From assembly GCA_934695425.1 (NCBI GenBank), contig CAKUVH010000010.1, forward strand, positions 1-46,863: 46,863 nucleotides of DNA, in the 5' to 3' direction. Numbering within the stretch: the first letter of the stretch is position 1; each line of letters begins with the position of its first letter. This DNA is from an uncultured Eubacteriales bacterium (GTDB taxonomy: Bacteria > Bacillota > Clostridia > Oscillospirales > Acutalibacteraceae). This document shows positions 38,853 through 46,863 of the stretch, one piece after another. The notes under the pieces were generated by a model. That model saw only the letters and a list, made by a program, of their open reading frames with translations. It ran no database searches and was not told the origin of the DNA. Position numbers and translations under genes: made by a program.

Positions 38853-40634
38853 TTGAAGTCTAAATATCTGAAAATTGTACTAAGCTATTTGAAGCCTTAT
38901 AAATCTTTGATAATACTTTCGCTAATAATTACATGCTCATGTCAAGGGCTGTGTTTGATTATTCCTAATATAATGTCAAATATAGTTGATATAGGTATAA
39001 ATCAAAAAGGCTACACGGATGTAAATTTAATGAATTCAATAACTTCTTCCGAAGAAATTTTACGTAACCAAACTTCATACATATTTCAACAAGGCGCCAT
39101 AATGCTTGCGATATCTCTTTTGAGCGTGGCATTGTCTATTTGTTCGGGATATTTAATGTCGAAAATTTCAGCCAAAATATCCGCCGATTTACGCCGAAGC
39201 ATGTATGAAAAAGTTATGAATTTTTCACCGGTTCAAATGGATGAAATCCCTACATCGACTCTCCTTACCAGACTGATAAGCGATAGCGAAAATGTCCGTG
39301 AATTTTTGTTGTCGTTTAATAATTTTATTATGCCGTCTATACTCATTGCCGGAGGCACCGTTGCTGCGGTTCAAAAAAGTTTGTCAAGAAGTTTTGTACT
39401 TGTTGTTGCAGCGGTGGTTTCTTTTGGGGTTATTTATCTTACTTTTAAAAAAGTTTTTCCGTGGATTAGAGCTTCAAAAGTCCTCGGCGATAAATTCAAT
39501 ATGATTGTAAAAGAAAGATTATCCGGATTTATAGTCACAAAAATTTTTAATAATGAAAAAATTGAACATAACAAGTTCAAAAAATGCAACTCAGAACTTT
39601 TAAACAACTCTCTTCAAATAAACAAAATGATGAGCTGCACTATCCCGATTTTAACTCTGATGCTCAATATTGTGAATGTTTACATATTGTGGAGCGGTGC
39701 GAATGAAATCTCCGAATCCCGCGCACAGGTCGGCGATATAATGGCGTATATTCAGTACATAATGATGATAATCACATCGTTTATATTCATGGCTGTAAAT
39801 TTTACAAGAATACCCGAATTTTGGATTTCGGTAGAAAGAGTTTGCGAAATTCTGGACAAGCCTACCGATAAAAAAAGTGAAAAATTTTTAGACGGAAACT
39901 TTGTTATGAACGGAAAAATAGAATTTAAAAATGTTTGTTTTAAATATTCGGGAGCAGAAGAAAATGTTTTAAAAAATATAAGTTTTATGATAAATCCCGG
40001 CGAAAAAATCGGAGTCATAGGCACGATAGGTTCGGGCAAATCAACTCTTGCTAAGCTTGTTTCGGGTCTTTACAGTCCTTCTTCCGGACAAATATTATAC
40101 GACGGCAAACTCATTCCAAAGGAGTCCTCGGCTCTCGAATTTATATCCTATATGCCTCAAAACGCTCCTCTTTTTATCGGCAGCTTGGAATATAACATGA
40201 AAATAGCCGGAAAAAATATAACGGAAGAAGAAATAAATAAAGCTCTTGAGGATGCCCAAATAACGGATTTTGTAAAAAAATACGGAATGAATAAAAATAT
40301 TTACGGCTCAAATTTGACCGTTTCGGGCGGCGAAAGGCAAAGAATAGCCATCGCGAGAAGTCTTCTCAAAAAAGCTTCGGTGTATATTTTCGATGACAGT
40401 TTCGCAAATCTGGATTTTAAAACAGACTTAAATTTAAGAAAATCAATTTTAAAAAGGCTGGAAAATAATACAGTTTTATTGGTCTCTCAAAGAGTCGGGA
40501 CAGTTAAAAATCTGGACAGGATAATTGTCTTGGAAAATGGAAAATTAATAGGGTTTGATTCTCATGAGAATTTGTTAAAAAATTGCCCGGCCTACAAAAA
40601 AACGGTAGATTTACAAATGGGAGAGGAGGCGTAA
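38853..40634 (+). CDS. ABC exporter half-transporter with degenerate ATPase site
   Basis: A protein of 593 residues from TTG 38853 (9 nt after AAGGA; ATG 38844 directly abuts that site). Six-helix exporter domain (about 1-320) plus nucleotide-binding domain: Walker A GTIGSGKST (about 390), canonical signature VSGGERQ, Walker B IFDDS with Asp in place of the catalytic Glu, and switch-loop VSQR with Gln instead of His. This is the non-hydrolytic half of a heterodimeric type IV exporter (BmrC/TM287-like); its partner follows at 5 nt. Substrate unknown (drug, lipid or peptide). Confidence 0.9.
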   Translation: MKSKYLKIVLSYLKPYKSLIILSLIITCSCQGLCLIIPNIMSNIVDIGINQKGYTDVNLMNSITSSEEILRNQTSYIFQQGAIMLAISLLSVALSICSGYLMSKISAKISADLRRSMYEKVMNFSPVQMDEIPTSTLLTRLISDSENVREFLLSFNNFIMPSILIAGGTVAAVQKSLSRSFVLVVAAVVSFGVIYLTFKKVFPWIRASKVLGDKFNMIVKERLSGFIVTKIFNNEKIEHNKFKKCNSELLNNSLQINKMMSCTIPILTLMLNIVNVYILWSGANEISESRAQVGDIMAYIQYIMMIITSFIFMAVNFTRIPEFWISVERVCEILDKPTDKKSEKFLDGNFVMNGKIEFKNVCFKYSGAEENVLKNISFMINPGEKIGVIGTIGSGKSTLAKLVSGLYSPSSGQILYDGKLIPKESSALEFISYMPQNAPLFIGSLEYNMKIAGKNITEEEINKALEDAQITDFVKKYGMNKNIYGSNLTVSGGERQRIAIARSLLKKASVYIFDDSFANLDFKTDLNLRKSILKRLENNTVLLVSQRVGTVKNLDRIIVLENGKLIGFDSHENLLKNCPAYKKTVDLQMGEEA

Positions 40635-40638
40635 AATT

Positions 40639-42405
40639 ATGGAATCTAAAATCAATGTCCCAAAAGGCTTTATGAAATATTTTTATAAATATGGCTACGA
40701 ATACAGATTTTACATAGCCATGATTACATGCTTTTCCGTAATTGAATCGGTTGTTACCGTAATTTCGCCGTGGCTTATGGGCAAGACCATAAATGTTCTG
40801 CAGACTCTGAGTATTCACGAAGGAACAGATATTAAGTTTAAAAATTTAGCGGAAAATTTAACAATACTAGCCGGGCTGTATTTTTTGTATTCCATTTCAA
40901 GAACCTTAAAAAGATATTTTTCTACATTTGTTACCGAAAAAATCTCCTACGCCCTAAGAAACGATGTGTCAGCAAAAATAAACAGCCTTTGTTTAAGCTA
41001 CATCGAAACCACAAGTTACGGCGAATTTTTATCCCGGAGTGTAAATGATGTTGAAGCCATAAGTTCGGCGCTTACAGAATATTTGGGCAGTTCGATTTCT
41101 TCTGTTATTTTAAGTATAGGAATAATTTCCATGATGTTTTTTGTTAGCCCCGAAATGAGCTGGGTTTATTTTTTGTTCTTGCCTTTGATTCTCCTGCTGA
41201 TTTTTATTCCCGTGAAAAAATCAAAAAAATACATAGAATCTTTCAGGGAAAACATAGGCAAAATCACAACCTGTGCCGAAGAATCTTTTTCAGGGTTCGA
41301 AACTTTAAAAAATTTTGACCTTGAAAATAATTATCAAAAAAAATTCGAAAATATAAGCAATGAAATGTTTGAAAGCGATTGGAAATCTAATTTTTTGCCG
41401 TCACTAACCGCACCTGTTATCGGATTCATACGTGATATAAGTACATTGATTTCATGCGCTCTCGGAGGATATCTCGTAGTTACAAAAGGCATGCCGCTTG
41501 GAAATATTATGTCATTTTTATCGTACTCGGGGCAACTCATGGACCCGATTGCGGGAATGGCAGGGATTTACAGCACATGGCAAAATATTTGCATTTCAGC
41601 TTCCAGAGTATATGAAATTTTGCACGCCCCCGAAGAAAGCTCGGGTTATCTCGAAGGATCAAATAACACCGATTCCGAAAAAGTTTTGGAATTTTCTAAT
41701 GTTTATTTTGAATACGAAAATGACAAATTGATTATAGATAATATTTCTTTTTCCGTCTCAAAAGGGCAAACAATTGCGCTGGTAGGCGAAACGGGCGCCG
41801 GTAAAAGTACTGTTTTAAAGCTGATTACGAATTTTTATAAACCCAAATCCGGCAAAATATTATTTAACGGCATGGATATTAATTTGATTTTTCTTGAAAA
41901 TTACAGAAAAAATTTTGGAATAGTAACCCAAGATTCCTGGCTCTACAAAGACACCATAATGAATAACATAAGGTACGGAAATTCAAAGGCGTCTGACGAA
42001 AAAATCATTGAAGTTTCCAAAAAATTGGGCATTCATCATTTTATCGAAACTCTCCCGAAAGGCTACGAAACAGTCATCGATGAAAGTATGATAAACTTAT
42101 CCGAGGGTCAAAAACAATTGATTTGTATAGCTCGACTTGTAATTTCCGAAGCTCCTATTTTTATTCTCGACGAGGCAACTTCTTTTATTGATACCTGCAC
42201 GGAAAGCTATATCCAAGAGATTTTAAAATCTCTCTTTAAACAAAAAACTTCAATAGTTGTTGCTCATCGGCTTAGCACAGTAAAAAATGCCGACATGATA
42301 CTTGTCATGAAAAAAGGCAAAATTATAGAATCCGGGAGTCACGAATATTTGATGGCTAAAAATCAATACTATGCCGATTTTTATAAAAGCCAGTACCAAA
42401 ACTGA
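40639..42405 (+). CDS. ABC exporter half-transporter, catalytic partner
   Basis: A protein of 588 residues: exporter membrane domain (about 1-330) and nucleotide-binding domain with Walker A GETGAGKST, signature LSEGQKQ (Glu replaces Gly), Walker B ILDEATS with the catalytic Glu, and switch His in VAHRLS. Combined with the preceding gene this gives the expected asymmetric pair: one consensus and one degenerate ATP site. ATG 40639 follows GGAGAGGAGG, which lies in the end of the upstream gene; the two are surely co-translated. Terminator follows. Confidence 0.92.
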   Translation: MESKINVPKGFMKYFYKYGYEYRFYIAMITCFSVIESVVTVISPWLMGKTINVLQTLSIHEGTDIKFKNLAENLTILAGLYFLYSISRTLKRYFSTFVTEKISYALRNDVSAKINSLCLSYIETTSYGEFLSRSVNDVEAISSALTEYLGSSISSVILSIGIISMMFFVSPEMSWVYFLFLPLILLLIFIPVKKSKKYIESFRENIGKITTCAEESFSGFETLKNFDLENNYQKKFENISNEMFESDWKSNFLPSLTAPVIGFIRDISTLISCALGGYLVVTKGMPLGNIMSFLSYSGQLMDPIAGMAGIYSTWQNICISASRVYEILHAPEESSGYLEGSNNTDSEKVLEFSNVYFEYENDKLIIDNISFSVSKGQTIALVGETGAGKSTVLKLITNFYKPKSGKILFNGMDINLIFLENYRKNFGIVTQDSWLYKDTIMNNIRYGNSKASDEKIIEVSKKLGIHHFIETLPKGYETVIDESMINLSEGQKQLICIARLVISEAPIFILDEATSFIDTCTESYIQEILKSLFKQKTSIVVAHRLSTVKNADMILVMKKGKIIESGSHEYLMAKNQYYADFYKSQYQN

Positions 42406-42419
42406 TTAACATAAAAAAT

Positions 42420-42445
42420 AGCCCTCCGTTTTTGGAGGGCTTAAT
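42420..42445. terminator. Bidirectional terminator after the ABC exporter
   Basis: AGCCCTCC (42420-42427) pairs exactly with GGAGGGCT (42434-42441), T-rich on the plus side and A-rich upstream. It also abuts the stop of the minus-strand gene at 42447. Confidence 0.85.
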
Positions 42446-42446
42446 T

Positions 42447-44357
42447 TTATTCCATAGGAGCGTTCTTTTTATCTTTAAAATCTTGGAATGCTTTTTTGAA
42501 TCTTTTTAACTTATGTATTCTATTAAGAGTTAAAATTTGTCCGTTGTTTCTATGAATTTTGAAATTCTTTTCAAATTTCATATCATTGATAATTTGGCGA
42601 TTTTTGCGTTTTTTTCTTAGACGAGCTTTAGAGTCACGTTTTTTAGCATTTATTCTTTTTTTGAATTCACGAATTTTGCGTGCTCTGGCCGGGTCTTCTC
42701 GTTCCAGCTTCGCTTGTCTGAGAGCACATTCGAATAATTCGTTGGGGCTTTTGTGAAATTTTATTGTGTTTTCATTTTTTCTCTTCGGTATCAAATCGGC
42801 TAACGCTTCCAACAAATCTTCAAGTGAGCAATTTAAATTTTTCTCATATGCATAAACTTTACTTGGTCTAAATTGATTGTCATATTTTTTAAGCGATTTA
42901 TATATGATTTTTTTCACCATTCCCAGCGGTTTCCTTTTTAAAATTTTGGATGAAGGATCATTTTCTTTTAAAGCGTTGGAGTATTCTAAATCAGCTTTTG
43001 TGACATTAAGAGGTATCATATTATTCTTTAAACTTTCGGCGTAAAAATCTTCGCAGCAGTCTATTACCTGTTTGATTTTTGCTACATCTTTGTCAAGTTG
43101 TATTACATCTTCATGCGGAAGATGCGCAAGATGATTGTATATAAGCTCTTTTTCAATTTTTGATATTTTATCTCTTAATTTCGGGATTTCTTGCATTTCG
43201 GCGCATGATATGGATTCATTGAAATACGATATAAGGAACAGAATTTTTCTCAGCATTTTATTATATTTTTTCACAACTTTCTCATTGCTTTCATCCCAAG
43301 CTTCTTTTCCTACTTTTCTACGAACAACTTCGATATTTTCTTTATCCGAAGAATGATTACGATAGTAATTCGAAAGCTTTTCGGGGAAAATCACGTTCAT
43401 GTTCTTTTGAACTTCTTTGCACAAATTGTTTTTCAAGTACGCATAATCAAGCATATTCAGCGTAATAATTTTTACATAATCGTCGACGCTTATCTTGTTT
43501 TGACCTTCTTTGATTTTACCGAACCCGACATTAGGATTGTAATAATACGTCCCGCTATGTATGTTTTTGGGCTTTAATTTCTCTTCATAGTATAATTTTT
43601 TAATTGAGAAAATAGCATCTTTTAATTTGAAATCATGCAGAGTATTTATGGCAATAAGTGCGTTGAATTCATCTTCGCCCACAAAGTCGTTTTCGTTGTG
43701 AATACGTTTGTGTAAATTTATCGCAACGGCATTAATTTTTTTAATTGTATCTGCCATGGCTTTGAAAAATTCATTTTCAATAGATTTATTCGAATTAAAC
43801 ACCATAAAAACTCTTGATTTTGAATCTCTTCTCCATGACATATGCGGGAATAATTTACTGCGTGTAAGTATTTTGGAGTCTTCTAGATCTTCTTTTTTTA
43901 CACCCAATCTTTCTACCAAAAATTTTTCTAATGATTTTATTTTCGGAGAATAATCTACTTCTTGTTTTAAAGGGCAGACCGAGGAAAAGAATCTAAATAT
44001 TTTTATTAAATCTATTGTGTTGCTCAAAAGGCTATTCTTAATAGCATCAAATGTTCCGGGGTCTACCGTTCTATAAACATTTAAGCAAATGACTCCTTGA
44101 TAGGCTGCAAGATAGATGTCTTTCAAATATAAAGAATTTTTTAATTTAAAATTTATTTCTACTCCGAGATACTTTGAAACTTCTTTAAAATCGGAATAAT
44201 TTAATGCTTGAGAAACTTCAAGAGGCGGCGCGGTTTTTAGTGTGGTATAATAAGGCTTTTTTGCGAAAACATTGGGAATGCACAGGTTCGATAATATAAA
44301 TACCGAAGACAATCCTATGGCTGTTGTTCGCTTTTTTAATGAGGAAATTAGAGACAT
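42447..44357 (-). CDS. Large secreted orphan protein with a very basic C-terminus
   Basis: A protein of 636 residues. Signal peptide of 32 residues with a likely cleavage after VFA, then a long, mainly helical mature protein. The C-terminal 85 residues are extremely Lys/Arg-rich (559-588 include EFKKRINAKKRDSK and RLRKKRKNR). Scattered single Cys. Not recognised. ATG 44357 follows AAAGGA. It is arranged head-to-head with another secreted orphan (44786 onward), with the 47-residue Arg/Cys gene in between. The basic tail could bind nucleic acid, anionic wall polymers, or act as a nuclear targeting signal in a eukaryotic host; none is shown. Confidence 0.78.
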   Translation of the reverse strand: MSLISSLKKRTTAIGLSSVFILSNLCIPNVFAKKPYYTTLKTAPPLEVSQALNYSDFKEVSKYLGVEINFKLKNSLYLKDIYLAAYQGVICLNVYRTVDPGTFDAIKNSLLSNTIDLIKIFRFFSSVCPLKQEVDYSPKIKSLEKFLVERLGVKKEDLEDSKILTRSKLFPHMSWRRDSKSRVFMVFNSNKSIENEFFKAMADTIKKINAVAINLHKRIHNENDFVGEDEFNALIAINTLHDFKLKDAIFSIKKLYYEEKLKPKNIHSGTYYYNPNVGFGKIKEGQNKISVDDYVKIITLNMLDYAYLKNNLCKEVQKNMNVIFPEKLSNYYRNHSSDKENIEVVRRKVGKEAWDESNEKVVKKYNKMLRKILFLISYFNESISCAEMQEIPKLRDKISKIEKELIYNHLAHLPHEDVIQLDKDVAKIKQVIDCCEDFYAESLKNNMIPLNVTKADLEYSNALKENDPSSKILKRKPLGMVKKIIYKSLKKYDNQFRPSKVYAYEKNLNCSLEDLLEALADLIPKRKNENTIKFHKSPNELFECALRQAKLEREDPARARKIREFKKRINAKKRDSKARLRKKRKNRQIINDMKFEKNFKIHRNNGQILTLNRIHKLKRFKKAFQDFKDKKNAPME

Positions 44358-44432
44358 TTTAAAAATCCTTTCTTTTTATATTAATTAAAATTACTTTAGC
44401 ATAAGTTAAATTTAATGTCAATTTTTTATTTA

Positions 44433-44467
44433 AAAAAATCTAAGCGCCTGCCATATCCGGCAAGCGC
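44433..44467 (-). terminator. Terminator of the Arg/Cys-rich mini-gene
   Basis: Minus strand GCGCTTGCC / GGCAGGCGC (44467-44459 with 44452-44444), then TTAGATTTTTTT. Confidence 0.82.
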
Positions 44468-44477
44468 AATTTTTATT

Positions 44478-44621
44478 TTAAGAACATGAGCACCGCGATG
44501 TTCTAAAAGGTGTAAATCTACAATTCCGAATCCGCCCTATGGCTTGATTCCGGCAATAAACCGTGGTCGGCATACATGCCAAATTTCTTCTTAATCTTCT
44601 TAGTCTACAATTTGTCCTCAT
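44478..44621 (-). CDS. 47-residue Arg- and Cys-rich peptide
   Basis: ATG 44621 has a perfect AAAGGAGG 7 nt upstream; an in-frame ATG at 44660 would place the ribosome binding site inside the coding region. The product has 12 Arg, 6 Cys and no Lys, striking in a genome where Lys codons dominate. It begins MRTNCRLRRLRRNLAC and ends FRTSRCSCS. No signal peptide. A strong terminator follows 10 nt after the stop. I recognise no family; candidates include a spore-coat or DNA-binding peptide, a metal-binding peptide, or a peptide precursor, but no modification genes are nearby. Confidence 0.65.
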   Translation of the reverse strand: MRTNCRLRRLRRNLACMPTTVYCRNQAIGRIRNCRFTPFRTSRCSCS

Positions 44622-44718
44622 TTTTATTCCTCCTTTGGGAAAGTTTTTTACTCTCCGCATTAATATATTATTCCAATTCTAAAAGATGTGTGCTTAAAAA
44701 TTGTTAATTCGACGAATG

Positions 44719-44748
44719 TTGACAGGGGTACGAATCCAATGTTATAAT
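44719..44748 (+). promoter_or_regulatory. Near-perfect sigma-A promoter of the terminal secreted orphan
   Basis: Perfect TTGACA (44719-44724), 18-nt spacer ending TGT, perfect TATAAT (44743-44748). Confidence 0.8.
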
Positions 44749-44785
44749 AAGATTATTATATTGTTACAAATAGAAGGAGAATATT

Positions 44786-46863
44786 ATGAGTTTTGATAAA
44801 CATCATTTTATAAAGAAAATAGGTGCTATCTCTTCAGCCTTGGCGATAGGCATACTCCCGTGCTTATCTACACGCCAAATCAATGCTCTTGTTCAGGCGG
44901 ACGTTGATACTGTTGCCCAAAACATCGAAAGAATGAAATCAGAATGCACCGCAGCAAATGGTAAATTGGCGTATTATTGTTTAATAAAAAACTTTTTCAG
45001 AAAAAATAAACTTAGGCCGGATTTAGACCGTTTCAGTCTTGTGGATCAGAAATTGAACCGGCTAAATTTTTTCAAAATTGACCAGATCGAAAAAATTCTC
45101 TTGGCAGGAGCAATGATTATTGATTTTAATAAAAAAGTTGCAGCATTTGATTCCGGAAAATTTGAATTGAACTCCAACATGAGCGAAATTTGCAATAGCT
45201 TAGTTTGGCTGCACAAATTTTATACATTTGTAATTGAAAACACCGAAAGCATGTTAAAACAAGGCATTCACCCCGAAAAAGGAGCTTTCCTTGAAAATAC
45301 CATGGAAAATTACAAAGCAAAGCATAGGGTTATTAGCGAAATATTCGCAAATGTTATGCCGGACGGGTATTTAAATTTTACAGAAGATGCATCACGTATT
45401 TGGAATAGAGCATCATCCAAAGCATATATTAATTCGAAGGATGGTATTGTTTCGAAAAATTGGGAAAATTTGTTATACTATACCGTCAGGTACCACGTTT
45501 GTAAAGCGTCCAGCATAGAAAAAGTTTTCGATGAATTTGATTTGGAAGACACCGAAACCAAAATTAAAGAAGAGAGAGCAAAGTCCACAAATGGAGGCCC
45601 TTCCAACGTATCCGAAGTGTTAGAAATCAGCATTTCTGAAGGTATCAAACAAATGCATATTGAAAAAATGTTCTTTGAATTAAATGATGAGAGTAAATTC
45701 TTAGAGGGCGTAGAAGATCTTGTAGATGAGGATTTTGCAGAAGAGGAATCTTCTGTACCATTGCTAAAATTTCTTTATGCCTCCAGGTTTGAATCAAAAA
45801 TGATTTTATGCGAAAATTATTCTTCACCTGAAAGGCGACAAAGAATTCAAAATATCAGCATGAGGAATCTTTTGGAAACAATTGTATTTTATGCGTTTTC
45901 TAATAATTTGAATTGGTATTTTACAGATTATTATTATTCTACGGTAAGAAGAAATATTTTAATAAAAGCCGAATCATCGAACTCTAACTCTCACTTTTTG
46001 GGCGAAATATTAGATGTTATGGGCGGAGGTTCAAAACATGATTATTATTATTTTGAAGATAAACTAGACAAAGCTCAGAGGGCTGCAGGAGGCAAACAGA
46101 TTGACCCTAAAGAGTTTGCATATCAGATGAAAGAATGGAAATATTCCTCCAAAGAATTTAAGGATATAATGGTTGCGGTGTACAAAAGCCGCAAATCTCA
46201 AGGCAAAGAAAAAGACATTAGTGAATATAAAAAGAAAGAAGCTCTGGAACGAATAAGCGATTTTTTGGATATTCTGGATATATGTGCCAGATTAAACGAA
46301 AAAAACGCTGCTTACAAAGAGTATGTTCAAGAGGTAAGAAAATATGCTTCCGAGTTGCTAAAAATGAAAGTACCTTCGAACATAATAAAATTTAAGAGTT
46401 ATTATGAATATTACAAAAACCATCCGGAAAAATTACAACCCGGCATTTTAGACACCGGCAATGACGTTCCTGAAGAAGTGCGCATCGTTAATGATAAAAT
46501 AAAAGAAAATATGTATTACATGCTGAAGGAAAGCGAAGAAATTCTAAACCAAGAAGAAATTAAGTACAAAAAAGCCAAAAAAAGGAAGAAAGTTTCTGAA
46601 GAATCGGACAGCAAAAAAGATCCCGAAAAACGCATCGAAGCACCGAAAAAAGCTTCTGAAAAACCGAAAAATTCCGAAGAAAAAAATAAAACTTCCGCAC
46701 CTGCAAAGCTTGCTGACAGCGAAAAACCACTTCAAAGCGCCGAAACTCAGCCCACTAAAGCAGAAGAAAACACCCACAGCGCGCCAAATAAAAATGCAGA
46801 AGTTCCAAACCAAAAAGAAACCAAACATAAAAAGAAAAATTCTTCAGTAGCAGACAACAAAAA
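44786..46863 (+). CDS. Large secreted orphan protein (3' end beyond window)
   Basis: Open from ATG 44786 (AAGGAGA upstream) to the window end: 692 codons without a stop. N-terminal signal peptide (hydrophobic IGAISSALAIGILPCLS), then a long helical protein with Tyr-rich and acidic stretches (LVDEDFAEEESS near 315). From about residue 595 it becomes low-complexity Lys/Glu/Ser/Pro/Ala sequence opening with YKKAKKRKKVSEE, which resembles a monopartite nuclear localisation signal. Not recognised. Driven by a near-consensus promoter and divergent from the other large secreted orphan, with which it shares general design (signal, helical body, basic tail). Confidence 0.8.
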   Translation, partial: MSFDKHHFIKKIGAISSALAIGILPCLSTRQINALVQADVDTVAQNIERMKSECTAANGKLAYYCLIKNFFRKNKLRPDLDRFSLVDQKLNRLNFFKIDQIEKILLAGAMIIDFNKKVAAFDSGKFELNSNMSEICNSLVWLHKFYTFVIENTESMLKQGIHPEKGAFLENTMENYKAKHRVISEIFANVMPDGYLNFTEDASRIWNRASSKAYINSKDGIVSKNWENLLYYTVRYHVCKASSIEKVFDEFDLEDTETKIKEERAKSTNGGPSNVSEVLEISISEGIKQMHIEKMFFELNDESKFLEGVEDLVDEDFAEEESSVPLLKFLYASRFESKMILCENYSSPERRQRIQNISMRNLLETIVFYAFSNNLNWYFTDYYYSTVRRNILIKAESSNSNSHFLGEILDVMGGGSKHDYYYFEDKLDKAQRAAGGKQIDPKEFAYQMKEWKYSSKEFKDIMVAVYKSRKSQGKEKDISEYKKKEALERISDFLDILDICARLNEKNAAYKEYVQEVRKYASELLKMKVPSNIIKFKSYYEYYKNHPEKLQPGILDTGNDVPEEVRIVNDKIKENMYYMLKESEEILNQEEIKYKKAKKRKKVSEESDSKKDPEKRIEAPKKASEKPKNSEEKNKTSAPAKLADSEKPLQSAETQPTKAEENTHSAPNKNAEVPNQKETKHKKKNSSVADNK

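Overview
AT-rich chromosomal window (A+T judged by eye, not computed) from a Gram-positive, endospore-forming member of the Clostridia. The class rests on spoIIID, spoVAE, two Csp-type subtilisins, remA, a CIRCE/HrcA operator, a GTP-type PEP carboxykinase, an L10-leader attenuator and AAGGAGG ribosome binding sites. Family or genus cannot be fixed from the sequence. The many uncharacterised secreted or coiled-coil proteins suggest, but do not prove, a host- or protist-associated lifestyle.

Layout. 1-167: tRNA-Gly (cut by the window edge) and tRNA-Cys. 282-5054: remA-gmk-rpoZ-[unknown 386-aa ORF]-priA, a conserved Firmicutes operon with a foreign-looking gene in it. 5032-6190: mtnN, convergent with priA, then spoVAE. 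6231-6937: an IS200-like element with a frameshifted transposase. 7031-9550: an orphan 839-aa coiled-coil protein. 9611-10952: membrane zinc peptidase and CIRCE-controlled hsp20. 10997-14453: two adjacent Csp subtilisins behind a candidate sigma-E promoter. 14560-17165: four tandem paralogous small secreted proteins plus a fifth secreted protein. 17336-22942: comM/yifB, a secreted orphan, an AGCS amino acid symporter and a repeat-plus-LRR orphan. 23088-26027: tRNA-Leu, corA and an LCP ligase gene, whose 3' ends have been tandemly duplicated. 26142-32433: pckG and a complete glucose-type PTS (HPr, EI, EIIA, EIICB). 32547-34792: two convergent orphan genes. 34893-38314: rpmG-secE-nusG-rplK-rplA and leader-rplJ-rplL, on the minus strand and detached from rpoB. 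38532-42405: spoIIID and a heterodimeric ABC exporter. 42447-46863: two large secreted orphan proteins flanking a 47-residue Arg/Cys-rich mini-gene.

How it fits together. The housekeeping genes form recognisable operons. Interspersed are about a dozen genes I cannot assign to any family: five cytoplasmic-type coiled-coil or helical proteins, and at least eight with signal peptides. Many sit as single transcription units with a near-consensus sigma-A promoter, a strong Shine-Dalgarno and their own hairpin terminator, often at places where operon neighbours are normally conserved (rpoZ/priA; rplL/rpoB). This repertoire is the most likely undescribed biology here. Sporulation (SpoIIID, SpoVAE, Csp proteases) is represented by intact genes with candidate sigma-E promoters. 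Sugar uptake via PTS has an unusual HPr (Lys at position 46) and no recognisable ribosome binding site for that gene. UUG start codons are frequent, including in core genes (priA, rplJ, rplK, crr).
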